DNA of 64,000 bases from Oscillospiraceae bacterium (GTDB lineage: Bacteria > Bacillota > Clostridia > Oscillospirales > Acutalibacteraceae), in assembly GCA_910574995.1 (NCBI GenBank), contig CAJTCS010000002.1:248001-312000 (forward strand). Reading direction: 5' to 3'. Below the pieces are notes generated by a model. The model was given only the letters and a program-made list of their open reading frames with translations. It ran no database searches and was not told the DNA's origin. Both the position numbers and the translations under genes were made by a program. Shown piece after piece: positions 45,500 through 53,801 of this stretch (positions are counted from its first letter, which is position 1; each line of letters begins with the position of its first letter).

Positions 45500-46840
45500 T
45501 CAGCCGTTCAGCCGGGCTTCCAGCGCGGCTTTCTGATCCTCATATCCAGGCTTGCCCAGCAGAGCGAACATGTTCTTCTTATAGCTTTCCACCCCAGGCT
45601 GGTCAAAGGGATTGACCCCCAGCATATAGCCGGAAATAGCGCAGGCCTTTTCAAAGAAGTAGATGACCTGGCCCAAGCTGTCTTCGCTGAAATCGGGCAC
45701 ATGGAGCACTACGTTGGGTACGCCGCCATCATTATGGGCCAGCACGGTGCCTTGGAATGCTTTTTCGTTGATAAAGGCCATAGTACGGCCCTCCAGGTAA
45801 TTCAAGCCGTCTACATTCTCGGGGTCGTTACCCAAGGTTACATCATACTTGGGCTTATCGATGAGCACAACCGTCTCGAACATCGTGCGGGAGCCGTCCT
45901 GGATGAACTGGCCCAAGGAATGCAGGTCTGTAGAGAACACTACGGAAGCCGGGAACAGGCCTTTCTGGTCCTTGCCTTCGCTTTCGCCGTACAATTGCTT
46001 CCACCATTCGTTCATCATGGTGTAGCAGGGCTCGTAGCTGACCATGATCTCGGTAGACTTGCCCTTACGGTACAGCATGTTACGGATGGCCGCATACTTA
46101 TAGCAGTCATTCTTCTCGATACAGGGGTCATCGTATAGTTCCATGGCTTTCCGGGCCCCAGCCATCAGGGCGTCGATATCCGCGCCAGCGACAGCGATGG
46201 GAAGCAGTCCCACGGCGGTCAGCACAGAATAACGGCCGCCTACATCGTCGGGGACTACGAAGGTTTCATAACCCTCTTTGTCAGCCAGCTGCTTCAGGGT
46301 GCCCCTGGCCTTGTCCGTGGTGCAGAAGATCCGTTCTTTTGCGCCCTCTTTCCCATATTTCTTTTCCAGCAGTTCCCGGAACACCCGGAAAGCAATGGCG
46401 GGCTCGGTGGTAGTGCCGGACTTGGAGATCATGTTGATAGAGATATCCTTGCCCTCGCAGATAGAGACAAGTTCGTGCAAGGCGGTAGAACTGATACTGT
46501 TGCCGGTAAAATAGACATCCGGCGTATCCTTCTCTATGTCATTGTAACGGTCAGACTTCAAAAATTCGATAGCAGCCCGGGCCCCCAGATAAGACCCGCC
46601 AATGCCGATGACCACAAACACCTGTGAGTTCCCCTGTATCCGTTTGGCGGCAGACTTGATCCTTTGGAACTCCTCTTTGTCATAATCCTGGGGCAAGGTG
46701 GTCCAGCCCAAAAAATCGCTGCCCATACCGGCGCGGGACTGCAAAAGCTGGTGGGCTGCGTTCACCTGGGGCTGGATGGCCTCATACTCATGCTGGGCGA
46801 TAAAGCCTTTCAGATACCCGTCTTCCAATTTCAGCGGCAT
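45500..46840 (-). CDS. pgi: Glucose-6-phosphate isomerase
   Basis: From ATG 46840 (AAAAGGAG upstream) the protein has 446 residues, the size of the Gram-positive short form. Visible features are the SIS-fold motif [35 protein letters not shown] for sugar-phosphate binding, and [18 protein letters not shown] near the C-terminus with the catalytic lysine. It interconverts glucose-6-phosphate and fructose-6-phosphate. A frame continuing to 47020 is GC-rich noise. It leads a three-gene unit. Confidence 0.95.
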   Translation of the reverse strand: MPLKLEDGYLKGFIAQHEYEAIQPQVNAAHQLLQSRAGMGSDFLGWTTLPQDYDKEEFQRIKSAAKRIQGNSQVFVVIGIGGSYLGARAAIEFLKSDRYNDIEKDTPDVYFTGNSISSTALHELVSICEGKDISINMISKSGTTTEPAIAFRVFRELLEKKYGKEGAKERIFCTTDKARGTLKQLADKEGYETFVVPDDVGGRYSVLTAVGLLPIAVAGADIDALMAGARKAMELYDDPCIEKNDCYKYAAIRNMLYRKGKSTEIMVSYEPCYTMMNEWWKQLYGESEGKDQKGLFPASVVFSTDLHSLGQFIQDGSRTMFETVVLIDKPKYDVTLGNDPENVDGLNYLEGRTMAFINEKAFQGTVLAHNDGGVPNVVLHVPDFSEDSLGQVIYFFEKACAISGYMLGVNPFDQPGVESYKKNMFALLGKPGYEDQKAALEARLNG

Positions 46841-46991
46841 TTTAAAAACTCCTTTTCTCCGGCCCCGTTCCCGGACGCACGGATATTTTTTGTCGCCGGC
46901 GCGGCCCAGGGGGCTGCCGGCCCTGTCCCATGGCCTGCCCGGGAGGGGCGCAGGGCCGCCGCCTGGGCAGGGATACTGTTCTTGTGTCTCT

Positions 46992-47020
46992 ATTTTACAA
47001 TAAAGCGCGGCAATTTGCAA
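46992..47020 (-). promoter_or_regulatory. Sigma-A type promoter for pgi
   Basis: Minus strand TTGCAA (47020-47015) and TAAAAT (46997-46992), exactly 17 bases apart. The leader is about 145 bases and GC-rich. Confidence 0.6.
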
Positions 47021-47060
47021 GTTGCTTTCGCAGTCGTGTACAAAAAGTTTTCAATTTAGC

Positions 47061-47119
47061 AAAAAAACGAGGCGCCATACAGCCACCGCCTGTTCCCAAG
47101 GCCATGCCAAAATGGCGCC
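47061..47119 (-). terminator. Rho-independent terminator of the D,D-carboxypeptidase gene
   Basis: GGCGCCAT (47071-47078) pairs with ATGGCGCC (47112-47119); the inner part can also pair. On the minus strand the stem is followed by TCGTTTTTTT. Confidence 0.65.
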
Positions 47120-47127
47120 CCACCGGA

Positions 47128-48264
47128 TTACAGCCGCAGGAAGCCTTCCAACAGGTAACGGAAAGCCGAGCCAAAGGTGATGGCCTCTACATCCTCCCTG
47201 GCGGTGATATCCACCTGGGCCAGGACCTCCCCCCCGGCCGAATATGTGACCTGCCCCACCACGTCCCCTTTCCGGATAGGGGCTGCCAGGTCTTCCCGGA
47301 TATGCACGGTCTGCTCTACTTGCTTCATCTCCGAGGCCTCCATCAAAAGCTGCGGGGGCTCCCCAGCCGTGAGGGCTACCGTATCCTGCATCCCCCCGGA
47401 AAGGCTGGCCGGCTCTAGCACAGGCTGATCGGGCACGGTGACAGACCATCCGGCAAAGCCATAGTCCAGCAAAGCCCTGGCATCTTGGAACCGTTCGTCT
47501 GTAGAGGCCGCGCCCAATACCACCGCGACAAGGGACAGGCCATTGCGCTCTGCCGTGGCCGTAATGCAGCTGCCCGCCTGGGAGGTGGTTCCCGTTTTCA
47601 GGCCGGTGATGCCCTGGTAGCTGCGTATCAGCTTGTTGGTATTCACCAGCTGGGTCTCGCCGCCCCGCACATAGTCGATCCAGGTCAAGGTATAGTCCTG
47701 TATTTTCTCATGGCGTATCAGCTCCCGGCTCATCAAGGCCACATCGTGGGCGCTGGTCACATGGCCTTCCTCGTCCAGGCCGTTGCAGTTTTTAAACACC
47801 GTATCCGCCATGCCCAGTTCCTGGGCCTTTTCGTTCATACGGGCTACAAAGGCCTCCTCGCTGCCCGCCACGTTCTCGGCCAGCACCACGGCTGCGTCAT
47901 TGGCACTCATGATGACCGTAGCCTTGATCAGATCGTCCACAGTCATCTGTTCCCCTTCTTTCAGCCAGATGTCCGACCCACCCATAGAAGCGGCGTGGGC
48001 CGAGGCCGTCAAGGTGTCCGTCAGGCTTAACTGGCCGGATTCGATGGCGTCGAAAGTCAAACACAGCGTCATCACCTTGGTGATGGAGGCGCAGGGGCGT
48101 ACCGCATGGGATTCCTTTTCAAACAGCACCTGGCCTGTGCCAGCCTCCATAAGGACTACTGAAGGGGCGCTGACCTCCAGCCCCTCCCCATGGGCGGGCA
48201 ACACTGGCAGCAAGGGCAGCAGGCACAACAATACTGCCAAAAAAAGAACGTTCTTTTTTCTCAT
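47128..48264 (-). CDS. D-alanyl-D-alanine carboxypeptidase (DacA/DacF family)
   Basis: The 378-residue low-molecular-weight PBP begins at ATG 48264 (AAAGGA 9 bases upstream) and has a signal peptide ending near AHG (residue 26). The active-site motifs are complete: SITK (Ser60-Lys63), SAN (120-122) and KTG (223-225). A C-terminal amphipathic segment about residues 330-378 would attach it to the membrane outside. It trims the terminal D-Ala of peptidoglycan stems, controlling cross-linking; paralogues act in spore cortex formation. The longer upstream frame reaches into the preceding terminator and is rejected. Confidence 0.94.
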   Translation of the reverse strand: MRKKNVLFLAVLLCLLPLLPVLPAHGEGLEVSAPSVVLMEAGTGQVLFEKESHAVRPCASITKVMTLCLTFDAIESGQLSLTDTLTASAHAASMGGSDIWLKEGEQMTVDDLIKATVIMSANDAAVVLAENVAGSEEAFVARMNEKAQELGMADTVFKNCNGLDEEGHVTSAHDVALMSRELIRHEKIQDYTLTWIDYVRGGETQLVNTNKLIRSYQGITGLKTGTTSQAGSCITATAERNGLSLVAVVLGAASTDERFQDARALLDYGFAGWSVTVPDQPVLEPASLSGGMQDTVALTAGEPPQLLMEASEMKQVEQTVHIREDLAAPIRKGDVVGQVTYSAGGEVLAQVDITAREDVEAITFGSAFRYLLEGFLRL

Positions 48265-48324
48265 AGGGACCATCCTTTCTTTTCCCGGTTTGGTAAAGGA
48301 TATGCCTATGCACTCTAAAACATG

Positions 48325-48348
48325 AAAAAGCCGGGCATATTGCCCGGC
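48325..48348 (-). terminator. Rho-independent terminator after the U32 gene
   Basis: GCCGGGC (48330-48336), 5-base loop, GCCCGGC (48342-48348); on the minus strand TTTTT follows. About 140 bases of spacer separate it from the U32 stop at 48491; nothing else is seen there. Confidence 0.75.
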
Positions 48349-48490
48349 CTGCCGCTTATGCTTTGCCCGCAGCCCAAAGATTAAGAACCTGCCATAGGAT
48401 ACAATCCCCTGGCCCCCATTGTGTCCGCCGGTTAATTTTTGCCGGATGGATTTTTCTTCCTGCCTACTTTTGTGCATTTTGCGGGATGTT

Positions 48491-49723
48491 TCACCGATCC
48501 GCTTGCTTTTTGATACGTATGTATGCCCCCGGCGCCACATCCGCCTCGGTTTTCCAATAAACGGTCATTTCCGCGTGGGGCGCGCTTTCGATGGGTTCCC
48601 AGTCCTCGTTATAGAGTTCCGCCAAGGGTGCGGTGAAGCTGGGCTTGCCCGGTTGCAAAATGTCCGCTATATCCCCTTTGAAAAAGCGGTTGCGCTGTGC
48701 TAGGCGCAGGTAGGGTCCCTCCCTCCCCTGGCACAGGGCTGCCACCTCATACCGGCGGGTATACTGGCTCCGGTCCAGGGTTTGGCCCGGCTCGCCGCCG
48801 AAATAGAACCCAGTAGAATAGGCCCGGTGGCTGATCTTCTCAGTTTCCTCCAGGATGGGGGTTGGCAGGGGGGTGCCAGGGTTTTCCCAGAAAAAGTCGA
48901 TGGCCCGGCGGTAAGCCGCCGTGACGCAGGCCACATAATAGGCTGACTTGGCCCGCCCCTCTATCTTCAGGCTGGCCACCCCCGCCTCCATCATAGCGGG
49001 GATGTGCTCGATCATCCGCAGGTCGTTGGAATTGAAAATATAGGTGCCCTTTTCCTCCTGCACGATAGTAAACCGCTGGCTGGGCCGTTCTTTTTCCGTC
49101 AGGTAATACTCCCACCGGCAAGGCTGGGCGCAGGCCCCCCGGTTGGCGTCCCGGCCGGTCATATAATTGGAAAGCAGGCACCGCCCGGAAAAGGACACGC
49201 ACATAGACCCGTGGGCAAAGGCCTCTAGTTCCAGGCCAGGCGGCGTATTCTCCCGTATGCCCCGGATCTCCTCCAGGGGCACCTCGCGGGCCAACACCAC
49301 CCGCTTGGCCCCCAGGCTATAACAGGCCTTGGCGGCGGCATAGTTGACAATGCCCGTTTGGGTGGAAACGTGCCTCTCTACCTGGGGGGCATGCTCTTTT
49401 GCCAGGGCCAGCACCCCCAGGTCGGAGATGATAAAAGCGTCCACGCCCATATCCTGGCAGGCCCGCAGGAAGGGGGCGATCTCTGCCAATTCATCATTGC
49501 GGGGCAGGGTATTGCAGGTAACGTACACCCGCACCCCCCGGCTGTGGCAGGTTCCCACCGCCTGGCGCAGTTCGTCTTCACTGAAATTCTGGGGGGCGGC
49601 CCGCATCCCAAAGCTTTTCCCTGCCAGGTATACCGCGTCCGCGCCATAGTCCACCGCCGCTAAAAGCCGCTCCATGTCCCCTGCCGGCGCCAAAAGCTCC
49701 GGCTTACGCCGCCCGGTCCCCAT
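48491..49723 (-). CDS. U32 family protein (TrhP-like tRNA hydroxylation factor)
   Basis: From ATG 49723 the protein has 410 residues. It has the U32 beginning PELLAPAGDMERLLAAVDYG and the characteristic cluster with conserved cysteines from CVSFSGRCLLSNYMTGRDAN to GACAQPCRWEYYL. This corresponds to YrrO/TrhP in Bacillus, which is needed for 5-hydroxyuridine in tRNA wobble positions and follows mltG (yrrL) closely there. Here it comes right after mltG too, an organisation conserved across Firmicutes. The start at 49723 is favoured by GGGGAGG 8 bases before it; ATG 49780 overlaps the mltG stop. Confidence 0.88.
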   Translation of the reverse strand: MGTGRRKPELLAPAGDMERLLAAVDYGADAVYLAGKSFGMRAAPQNFSEDELRQAVGTCHSRGVRVYVTCNTLPRNDELAEIAPFLRACQDMGVDAFIISDLGVLALAKEHAPQVERHVSTQTGIVNYAAAKACYSLGAKRVVLAREVPLEEIRGIRENTPPGLELEAFAHGSMCVSFSGRCLLSNYMTGRDANRGACAQPCRWEYYLTEKERPSQRFTIVQEEKGTYIFNSNDLRMIEHIPAMMEAGVASLKIEGRAKSAYYVACVTAAYRRAIDFFWENPGTPLPTPILEETEKISHRAYSTGFYFGGEPGQTLDRSQYTRRYEVAALCQGREGPYLRLAQRNRFFKGDIADILQPGKPSFTAPLAELYNEDWEPIESAPHAEMTVYWKTEADVAPGAYIRIKKQADR

Positions 49724-49773
49724 GCTGTCCGCCTCCCCTTTTCCTGCAAGCTGGTGGGAATACATCCCTTTGT

Positions 49774-51147
49774 TTACCATTCATCGCCGTAATCGTCCTC
49801 GTAATACCCGTCCCCGCCTCCGTCTGTAGAATCTACCAGGCCTGCGGCCACAAGGTTCTCCTGGTGCTGCCAGGAATCAGAAGCGTAATAGGGCGTACCA
49901 TCCTCTGCGTGGCAGAAGTACAGATAGCTGCTGGCCTCGTCCCCGTTGGGGCGTACAGCCGCCAGGATGGCCTCCGCCCCGGGGTTGCAGATGGGCCCCT
50001 TGGGCAGGCCGTCTACTTTATAGGTGTCGTAATCCCCGTAAGGCAGGGCCCCGGCCTGGGGCACGTCTTTGGCATTGCGGTAGGGATAGAACATAGTAGA
50101 ATCGCACTCCAGGCGGTAGATGTCGTACTGGGAGCCAAAATCCATCCGGTTATGCAGCACGGCGGACACATTGAACATATCCCCCACGTCCGCAGCCTCG
50201 GCCTGGATGATGGAAGCCATTGTCACCACCTGGTCCAGGCTCATGCCCCGCTGCTCGGCCATAGCGTATATTTGGTCGGATATCTTGCTTTGGAAATTGT
50301 TGATGAGCTTGCCGATAACGGACTCTAGGTTCTCCCCCTGGTAAAAGTTGTAGGTATCTGGGAAAAGGTAGCCCTCGATCTTAAAATAACGGCCTTCGCC
50401 CCCGCCCATATTGGCGATGACTTCGTAGTTGGAAAAATCCAAAGTGTTCAGGGCATCCAGGAACTCTTGCGCTGTACAAATGCCGTTCTCATCCATCAGC
50501 TGGGCGATCTCTAAAGCGTTGCGCCCCTCGGGTATGGTCACGGTGATCTCCTCGCCCTGGTCCTCGTTGCCCCCCTGGAGGGTGTTGATCAGGTCTTCGT
50601 AGTCTAAATTGGTTTCTACCGTATAGCTGCCAGGCTGGAAAAGCTCCATTTCCTCCTTCTTCACCGTGCAGTACAGGGTAAAGAACTCCGGCTTGTCAAT
50701 AGCCCCGCTGCCGCCTAAGATATCCGACAGCTGTTCTAATGTCACGTTCTCCGGTATCGCCACCTGCGTAGTGCCCTCGGGCCGGCCTACGGCAAAGAAA
50801 TCGTTAGAGCCGCCGATGAGGTAGCTGGCCAGGGTGAAGGACAGCAGCAAGACCATGCACAGCCACATAAAGGAGAATATCCGCTTGTTTTTCCGGGCCT
50901 TGATGCGGTTGCGCTTTTTGTGGGCTTTCTTTTCCTTCTTCCGCTCTTCTTCGCTCAGGTGCGCCCGCTTAGAGGCCGGGGGCTCTGTATATAGATCCTG
51001 CTGCTGGCTTCGACGGCTAGCCCTATCCAAAGGGCCTGTGGCCAGGTTTTGCTGGTCTATGCTCACCTTAAAGCTCCCAGTGGCGCGCCCTTCCCAAGGC
51101 TGTGGCGCGCCGCCTGTCCCTGTGTGCTGGTCTGGTCTTTCGTTCAT
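49774..51147 (-). CDS. mltG: Endolytic murein transglycosylase MltG (YceG-like)
   Basis: This 457-residue protein has a long basic cytoplasmic N-terminus (about 100 residues), one membrane span (FSFMWLCMVLLLSFTLASYL, near residue 92), a LysM-like part and the YceG domain. The active-site stretch is MASIIQAEAADVGD, where the first Glu of the usual VEKE-type motif is Gln and the second Glu remains. MltG cuts nascent glycan strands to set their length. It overlaps nothing but lies 4 bases after the 5-FCL gene. Extended N-terminal tails like this are common in Clostridia. Confidence 0.93.
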   Translation of the reverse strand: MNERPDQHTGTGGAPQPWEGRATGSFKVSIDQQNLATGPLDRASRRSQQQDLYTEPPASKRAHLSEEERKKEKKAHKKRNRIKARKNKRIFSFMWLCMVLLLSFTLASYLIGGSNDFFAVGRPEGTTQVAIPENVTLEQLSDILGGSGAIDKPEFFTLYCTVKKEEMELFQPGSYTVETNLDYEDLINTLQGGNEDQGEEITVTIPEGRNALEIAQLMDENGICTAQEFLDALNTLDFSNYEVIANMGGGEGRYFKIEGYLFPDTYNFYQGENLESVIGKLINNFQSKISDQIYAMAEQRGMSLDQVVTMASIIQAEAADVGDMFNVSAVLHNRMDFGSQYDIYRLECDSTMFYPYRNAKDVPQAGALPYGDYDTYKVDGLPKGPICNPGAEAILAAVRPNGDEASSYLYFCHAEDGTPYYASDSWQHQENLVAAGLVDSTDGGGDGYYEDDYGDEW

Positions 51148-51151
51148 GCTC

Positions 51152-51742
51152 TCATCCTTTCCGGGCGCAGGGGAAAACCCCTGCCTCTGTGGCCACCAGG
51201 CCTACCCTTTCGTCATGGCTTTCCCCAGGCAGAATATCCCGGAAAAACGCCTGGTAACACAGGCCCATGGTCTTTATATGATAACGCGCCGCTGCCAAAA
51301 AGCGGTCGTAATACCCCTTCCCATAGCCCAGCCTGCGGCCCGCATAGTCAAACGAGATACCGGGCACCAGGCACAGGGCCTCTTTTGCGGGCAGCCCCTT
51401 CACAGGTACGCAGGCCTGGGGGTCTGGCTCTACAATACCCCACCGGCCCCGGCGCAGCTGGGAAAGGGAATGGAACTGGAAAAAAGCCATTTCCCCTTCA
51501 CCCGGGCCGCACACAGGGGCCATCGCCTCTTTCCCCTGCCGCAGCGCCCAATCTACCAGCTGCCATGTGCCCGCTTCTTCTGGCGTGCTCAAATAGAAAA
51601 GCACCTGCCCAGACTGCCGCCATTCCTGTGTAGCGGCTACCTGGCGGCAAAGGGCCGCGTCTTTTTCTTCGCGGCCCGCTATGCTCCGCCGTAAGGCCAG
51701 CAGCTCCCCCCGCAAGGCCTGCTTTTCCTCCCGGGCGGTCAT
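51152..51742 (-). CDS. 5-formyltetrahydrofolate cyclo-ligase
   Basis: The 196-residue protein has the family signature GRRLGYGKGYYDRFL (near residue 131), the ATP and folate site, and the N-terminal basic helix. It converts 5-formyl-THF back to 5,10-methenyl-THF, feeding one-carbon units, which suits a place near thyX. It overlaps the DJ-1 gene stop by 4 bases. Confidence 0.93.
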   Translation of the reverse strand: MTAREEKQALRGELLALRRSIAGREEKDAALCRQVAATQEWRQSGQVLFYLSTPEEAGTWQLVDWALRQGKEAMAPVCGPGEGEMAFFQFHSLSQLRRGRWGIVEPDPQACVPVKGLPAKEALCLVPGISFDYAGRRLGYGKGYYDRFLAAARYHIKTMGLCYQAFFRDILPGESHDERVGLVATEAGVFPCARKG

Positions 51743-52284
51743 GCCATCTGGATGGAAGCCCTGACCTCTTCCGCCTTTTCCGGGGAGGCCAAAGCAGCGG
51801 CCAGGGCCAGGCCGAATTGCGTGGAGACGCCCATGCCCCGGGCGGTGATAAACGGCCCGTCCTGGCAGACATATTTTTCACTCAGCCGCCCGCCGCCCGC
51901 TTCCACATCCGGCTGGAACTTGGGGAAAGCCGTGGCTTCCCGGCCCTGCAGAAGGCCCTTGTGTGCTAAAATGGAAGGCGCGGCGCAGATGGCCCCTATA
52001 AGCTTGCCTTCCGCAACGCAGAGGTCGATCAGCTGTTGTACAACAGGGGATTCCTCCAGCCTCAAAGTGCCCGGCAAGCCGCCGGGCAGTACGATAGCTG
52101 CCGGCTCTTCCCCAGCCGCCTCCTGGGCGGTTTTGTCCGCGCGCACGGTTACGCCGTTGGAAGCCGCCACCTCCAGCCCGGTAACCCCCACCAGGGATAC
52201 CTCTATCCCAGCCCGGCGCAGGATATCGACAGGGGCCAGCGCCTCTACCAGTTCAAAGCCTTCGGCTAAAAATACATATACCAT
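51739..52284 (-). CDS. DJ-1/PfpI/ThiJ-family protein
   Basis: The 181-residue protein has the DJ-1 layout with the nucleophile elbow IGAICAAPSIL (Cys near residue 100) and FLAEGFELVEA at the N-terminus, where Glu is the partner residue. Members act as glyoxalases, deglycases or redox-sensitive chaperones; the function here is open. It lies 55 bases after tmk and overlaps the 5-formyl-THF cyclo-ligase start by 4. Confidence 0.88.
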   Translation of the reverse strand: MVYVFLAEGFELVEALAPVDILRRAGIEVSLVGVTGLEVAASNGVTVRADKTAQEAAGEEPAAIVLPGGLPGTLRLEESPVVQQLIDLCVAEGKLIGAICAAPSILAHKGLLQGREATAFPKFQPDVEAGGGRLSEKYVCQDGPFITARGMGVSTQFGLALAAALASPEKAEEVRASIQMA

Positions 52285-52339
52285 GGTACCACTCCTTTTT
52301 TTGTTGGGTATGCATGCCCCGGATAATCGAAACGGATGC

Positions 52340-53011
52340 CTAACACGGGCTGGAAAACCCTTTCAGCGCCTCGGCCAGCACCTTTTGGTGTATTTCCTCC
52401 TTGGGCAAGGGCTTGCCGCCCTGGGCACAGGGGATCACTGACCAGCCCTGCTTTTGTGCCACAAAAGCCGCCGCCCGGGCGCAATCCCGCAAAAACCCCT
52501 GGTGGCTTTCATGTATATCCCTTTTCCCTTCGTCCCCTTGATACCGCTGGGACAGCAGCCACTGGGACACCTCCACGGGCATGTCCAGGTACAGCACCCG
52601 GTCTGGCCGGGGCAGGCCCAGCTTGCCATATTCAAAATCTTCTGCCCATGCCATATACCCGCCCCACTCCTGCTGGGGCAGCTTTGCCAGCTGGTAGATC
52701 AGGTTGGCGGTAGCGTAGCGGTCTGCCAGGATGGGGATGCCCTTTTGATAGTCTGCCCCCCAGCCCCGTTTGTAGCTGGCGTACCGGTCCACCGCATAAA
52801 AAGCCCCGGCCGCATAGGCGTTCACGTCCCCTGGCTCTTTGCCAAAATCCCCGGCCAGGTACATCTTCACCAGCGCCGAGGAAGGGGAGGCATAATCGGG
52901 GAATGTGACGCGCCGTACGGCCCCCAGCCGTTTTTCCAGGGCCGATTCCAGCAGCTGGGCCTGGGTACCCTTGCCGCTGCCATCCAAACCTTCCAGCACG
53001 ATCAGGCCCAT
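52340..53011 (-). CDS. tmk: Thymidylate kinase
   Basis: From ATG 53011 (GGAGG AATTCAC upstream) the protein has 223 residues. The P-loop is LEGLDGSGKGTQAQLL and DRY (ILADRYATANLIYQ) is visible, as is the Lys/Arg-rich lid region. It phosphorylates dTMP to dTDP. Its start overlaps the thyX stop by 10 bases, so the dTMP-making and dTMP-using enzymes are translationally coupled. The longer frame to 53167 overlaps thyX and is rejected. Confidence 0.93.
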   Translation of the reverse strand: MGLIVLEGLDGSGKGTQAQLLESALEKRLGAVRRVTFPDYASPSSALVKMYLAGDFGKEPGDVNAYAAGAFYAVDRYASYKRGWGADYQKGIPILADRYATANLIYQLAKLPQQEWGGYMAWAEDFEYGKLGLPRPDRVLYLDMPVEVSQWLLSQRYQGDEGKRDIHESHQGFLRDCARAAAFVAQKQGWSVIPCAQGGKPLPKEEIHQKVLAEALKGFSSPC

Positions 53012-53760
53012 GTGAATTCCTCCCGTACCCGGGCGGCCTGGCCGCAGCCCATTTTCCCTTCGGGGCAGGCCCCCCGCAGGCAGGAAGGGCCTGCCTTTGC
53101 AAAAATGTGGGGGGCTGCTTCCCGCACCAGCCGCAGCATCTCCGTGGCTAAGGCGCGGATCTCCCACTGGGCCCGGTTGCAGCAGCGGTGGGTGAAGAAA
53201 TTCAACAGCGACCGCGCGTTCATTGTACAGACCATTTTGGTAGCGCAGGCGTTTGGCAGCACAAACCTGGCGTCCTCGATGGCTTTTTTCTCAGCCTTCC
53301 TTTTGGCAGAACCCCCCTCTTCCCCCTGGGCCAAAAGGCGCTGATAATGCTTGTCCTGCAACAGTTCCGTAAGCCTTTGGTAGTGCAAGGCATCCTCCTC
53401 CATGGCCCGCAGGAATTCCGCCTTGGCTTCTGGCAGGCCCTCGATCTCCGGGGGCAGGACAAACTGGAACACGCCCTCCTTCACATACCGCTGGCTTTGC
53501 ACACTGTAAGAGGCCAGCCGGTGGCGGGTAATTTGTGCCAGCAACGACCGGGATACCCCCTCTATGCCGAAGGTGAAGCTGGCATGCTCTATAGGGCTTT
53601 CGTGGCCAATCTCCCCCAGCATGTCCAGGAAGGACGCGGTGCGCTCAGGGTCCAGCCCCTCGTATATGGTGTCGATATCCGCAGCAGCATAGCACAGTTT
53701 GGCTGCGCAGGCCACTGTCTTTTCCGGTTCTGGCGTATACGCCAACAGTTTCACGTGCAC
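53002..53760 (-). CDS. thyX: FAD-dependent thymidylate synthase ThyX
   Basis: From GTG 53760 the protein has 252 residues. It contains the ThyX signature RHRLASYSVQSQRY (RHRxxSxNxxSxRY variant) and the flavin-binding PIEHASFTFGIEG and MNARSLLNFF regions. It methylates dUMP using FAD and methylene-THF, and no thyA is seen. GTG 53760 has AAGGGGG eight bases upstream; the frame extends to a TTG at 53784 with less support. A Cys-rich tail (CLRGACPEGKMGC) is present at the C-terminus, which may bind metal. Confidence 0.92.
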   Translation of the reverse strand: MHVKLLAYTPEPEKTVACAAKLCYAAADIDTIYEGLDPERTASFLDMLGEIGHESPIEHASFTFGIEGVSRSLLAQITRHRLASYSVQSQRYVKEGVFQFVLPPEIEGLPEAKAEFLRAMEEDALHYQRLTELLQDKHYQRLLAQGEEGGSAKRKAEKKAIEDARFVLPNACATKMVCTMNARSLLNFFTHRCCNRAQWEIRALATEMLRLVREAAPHIFAKAGPSCLRGACPEGKMGCGQAARVREEFTWA

Positions 53761-53801
53761 AGTGCATGCCCCCTTTTTTACCAAGGCGACCCTACCGCCG
53801 T

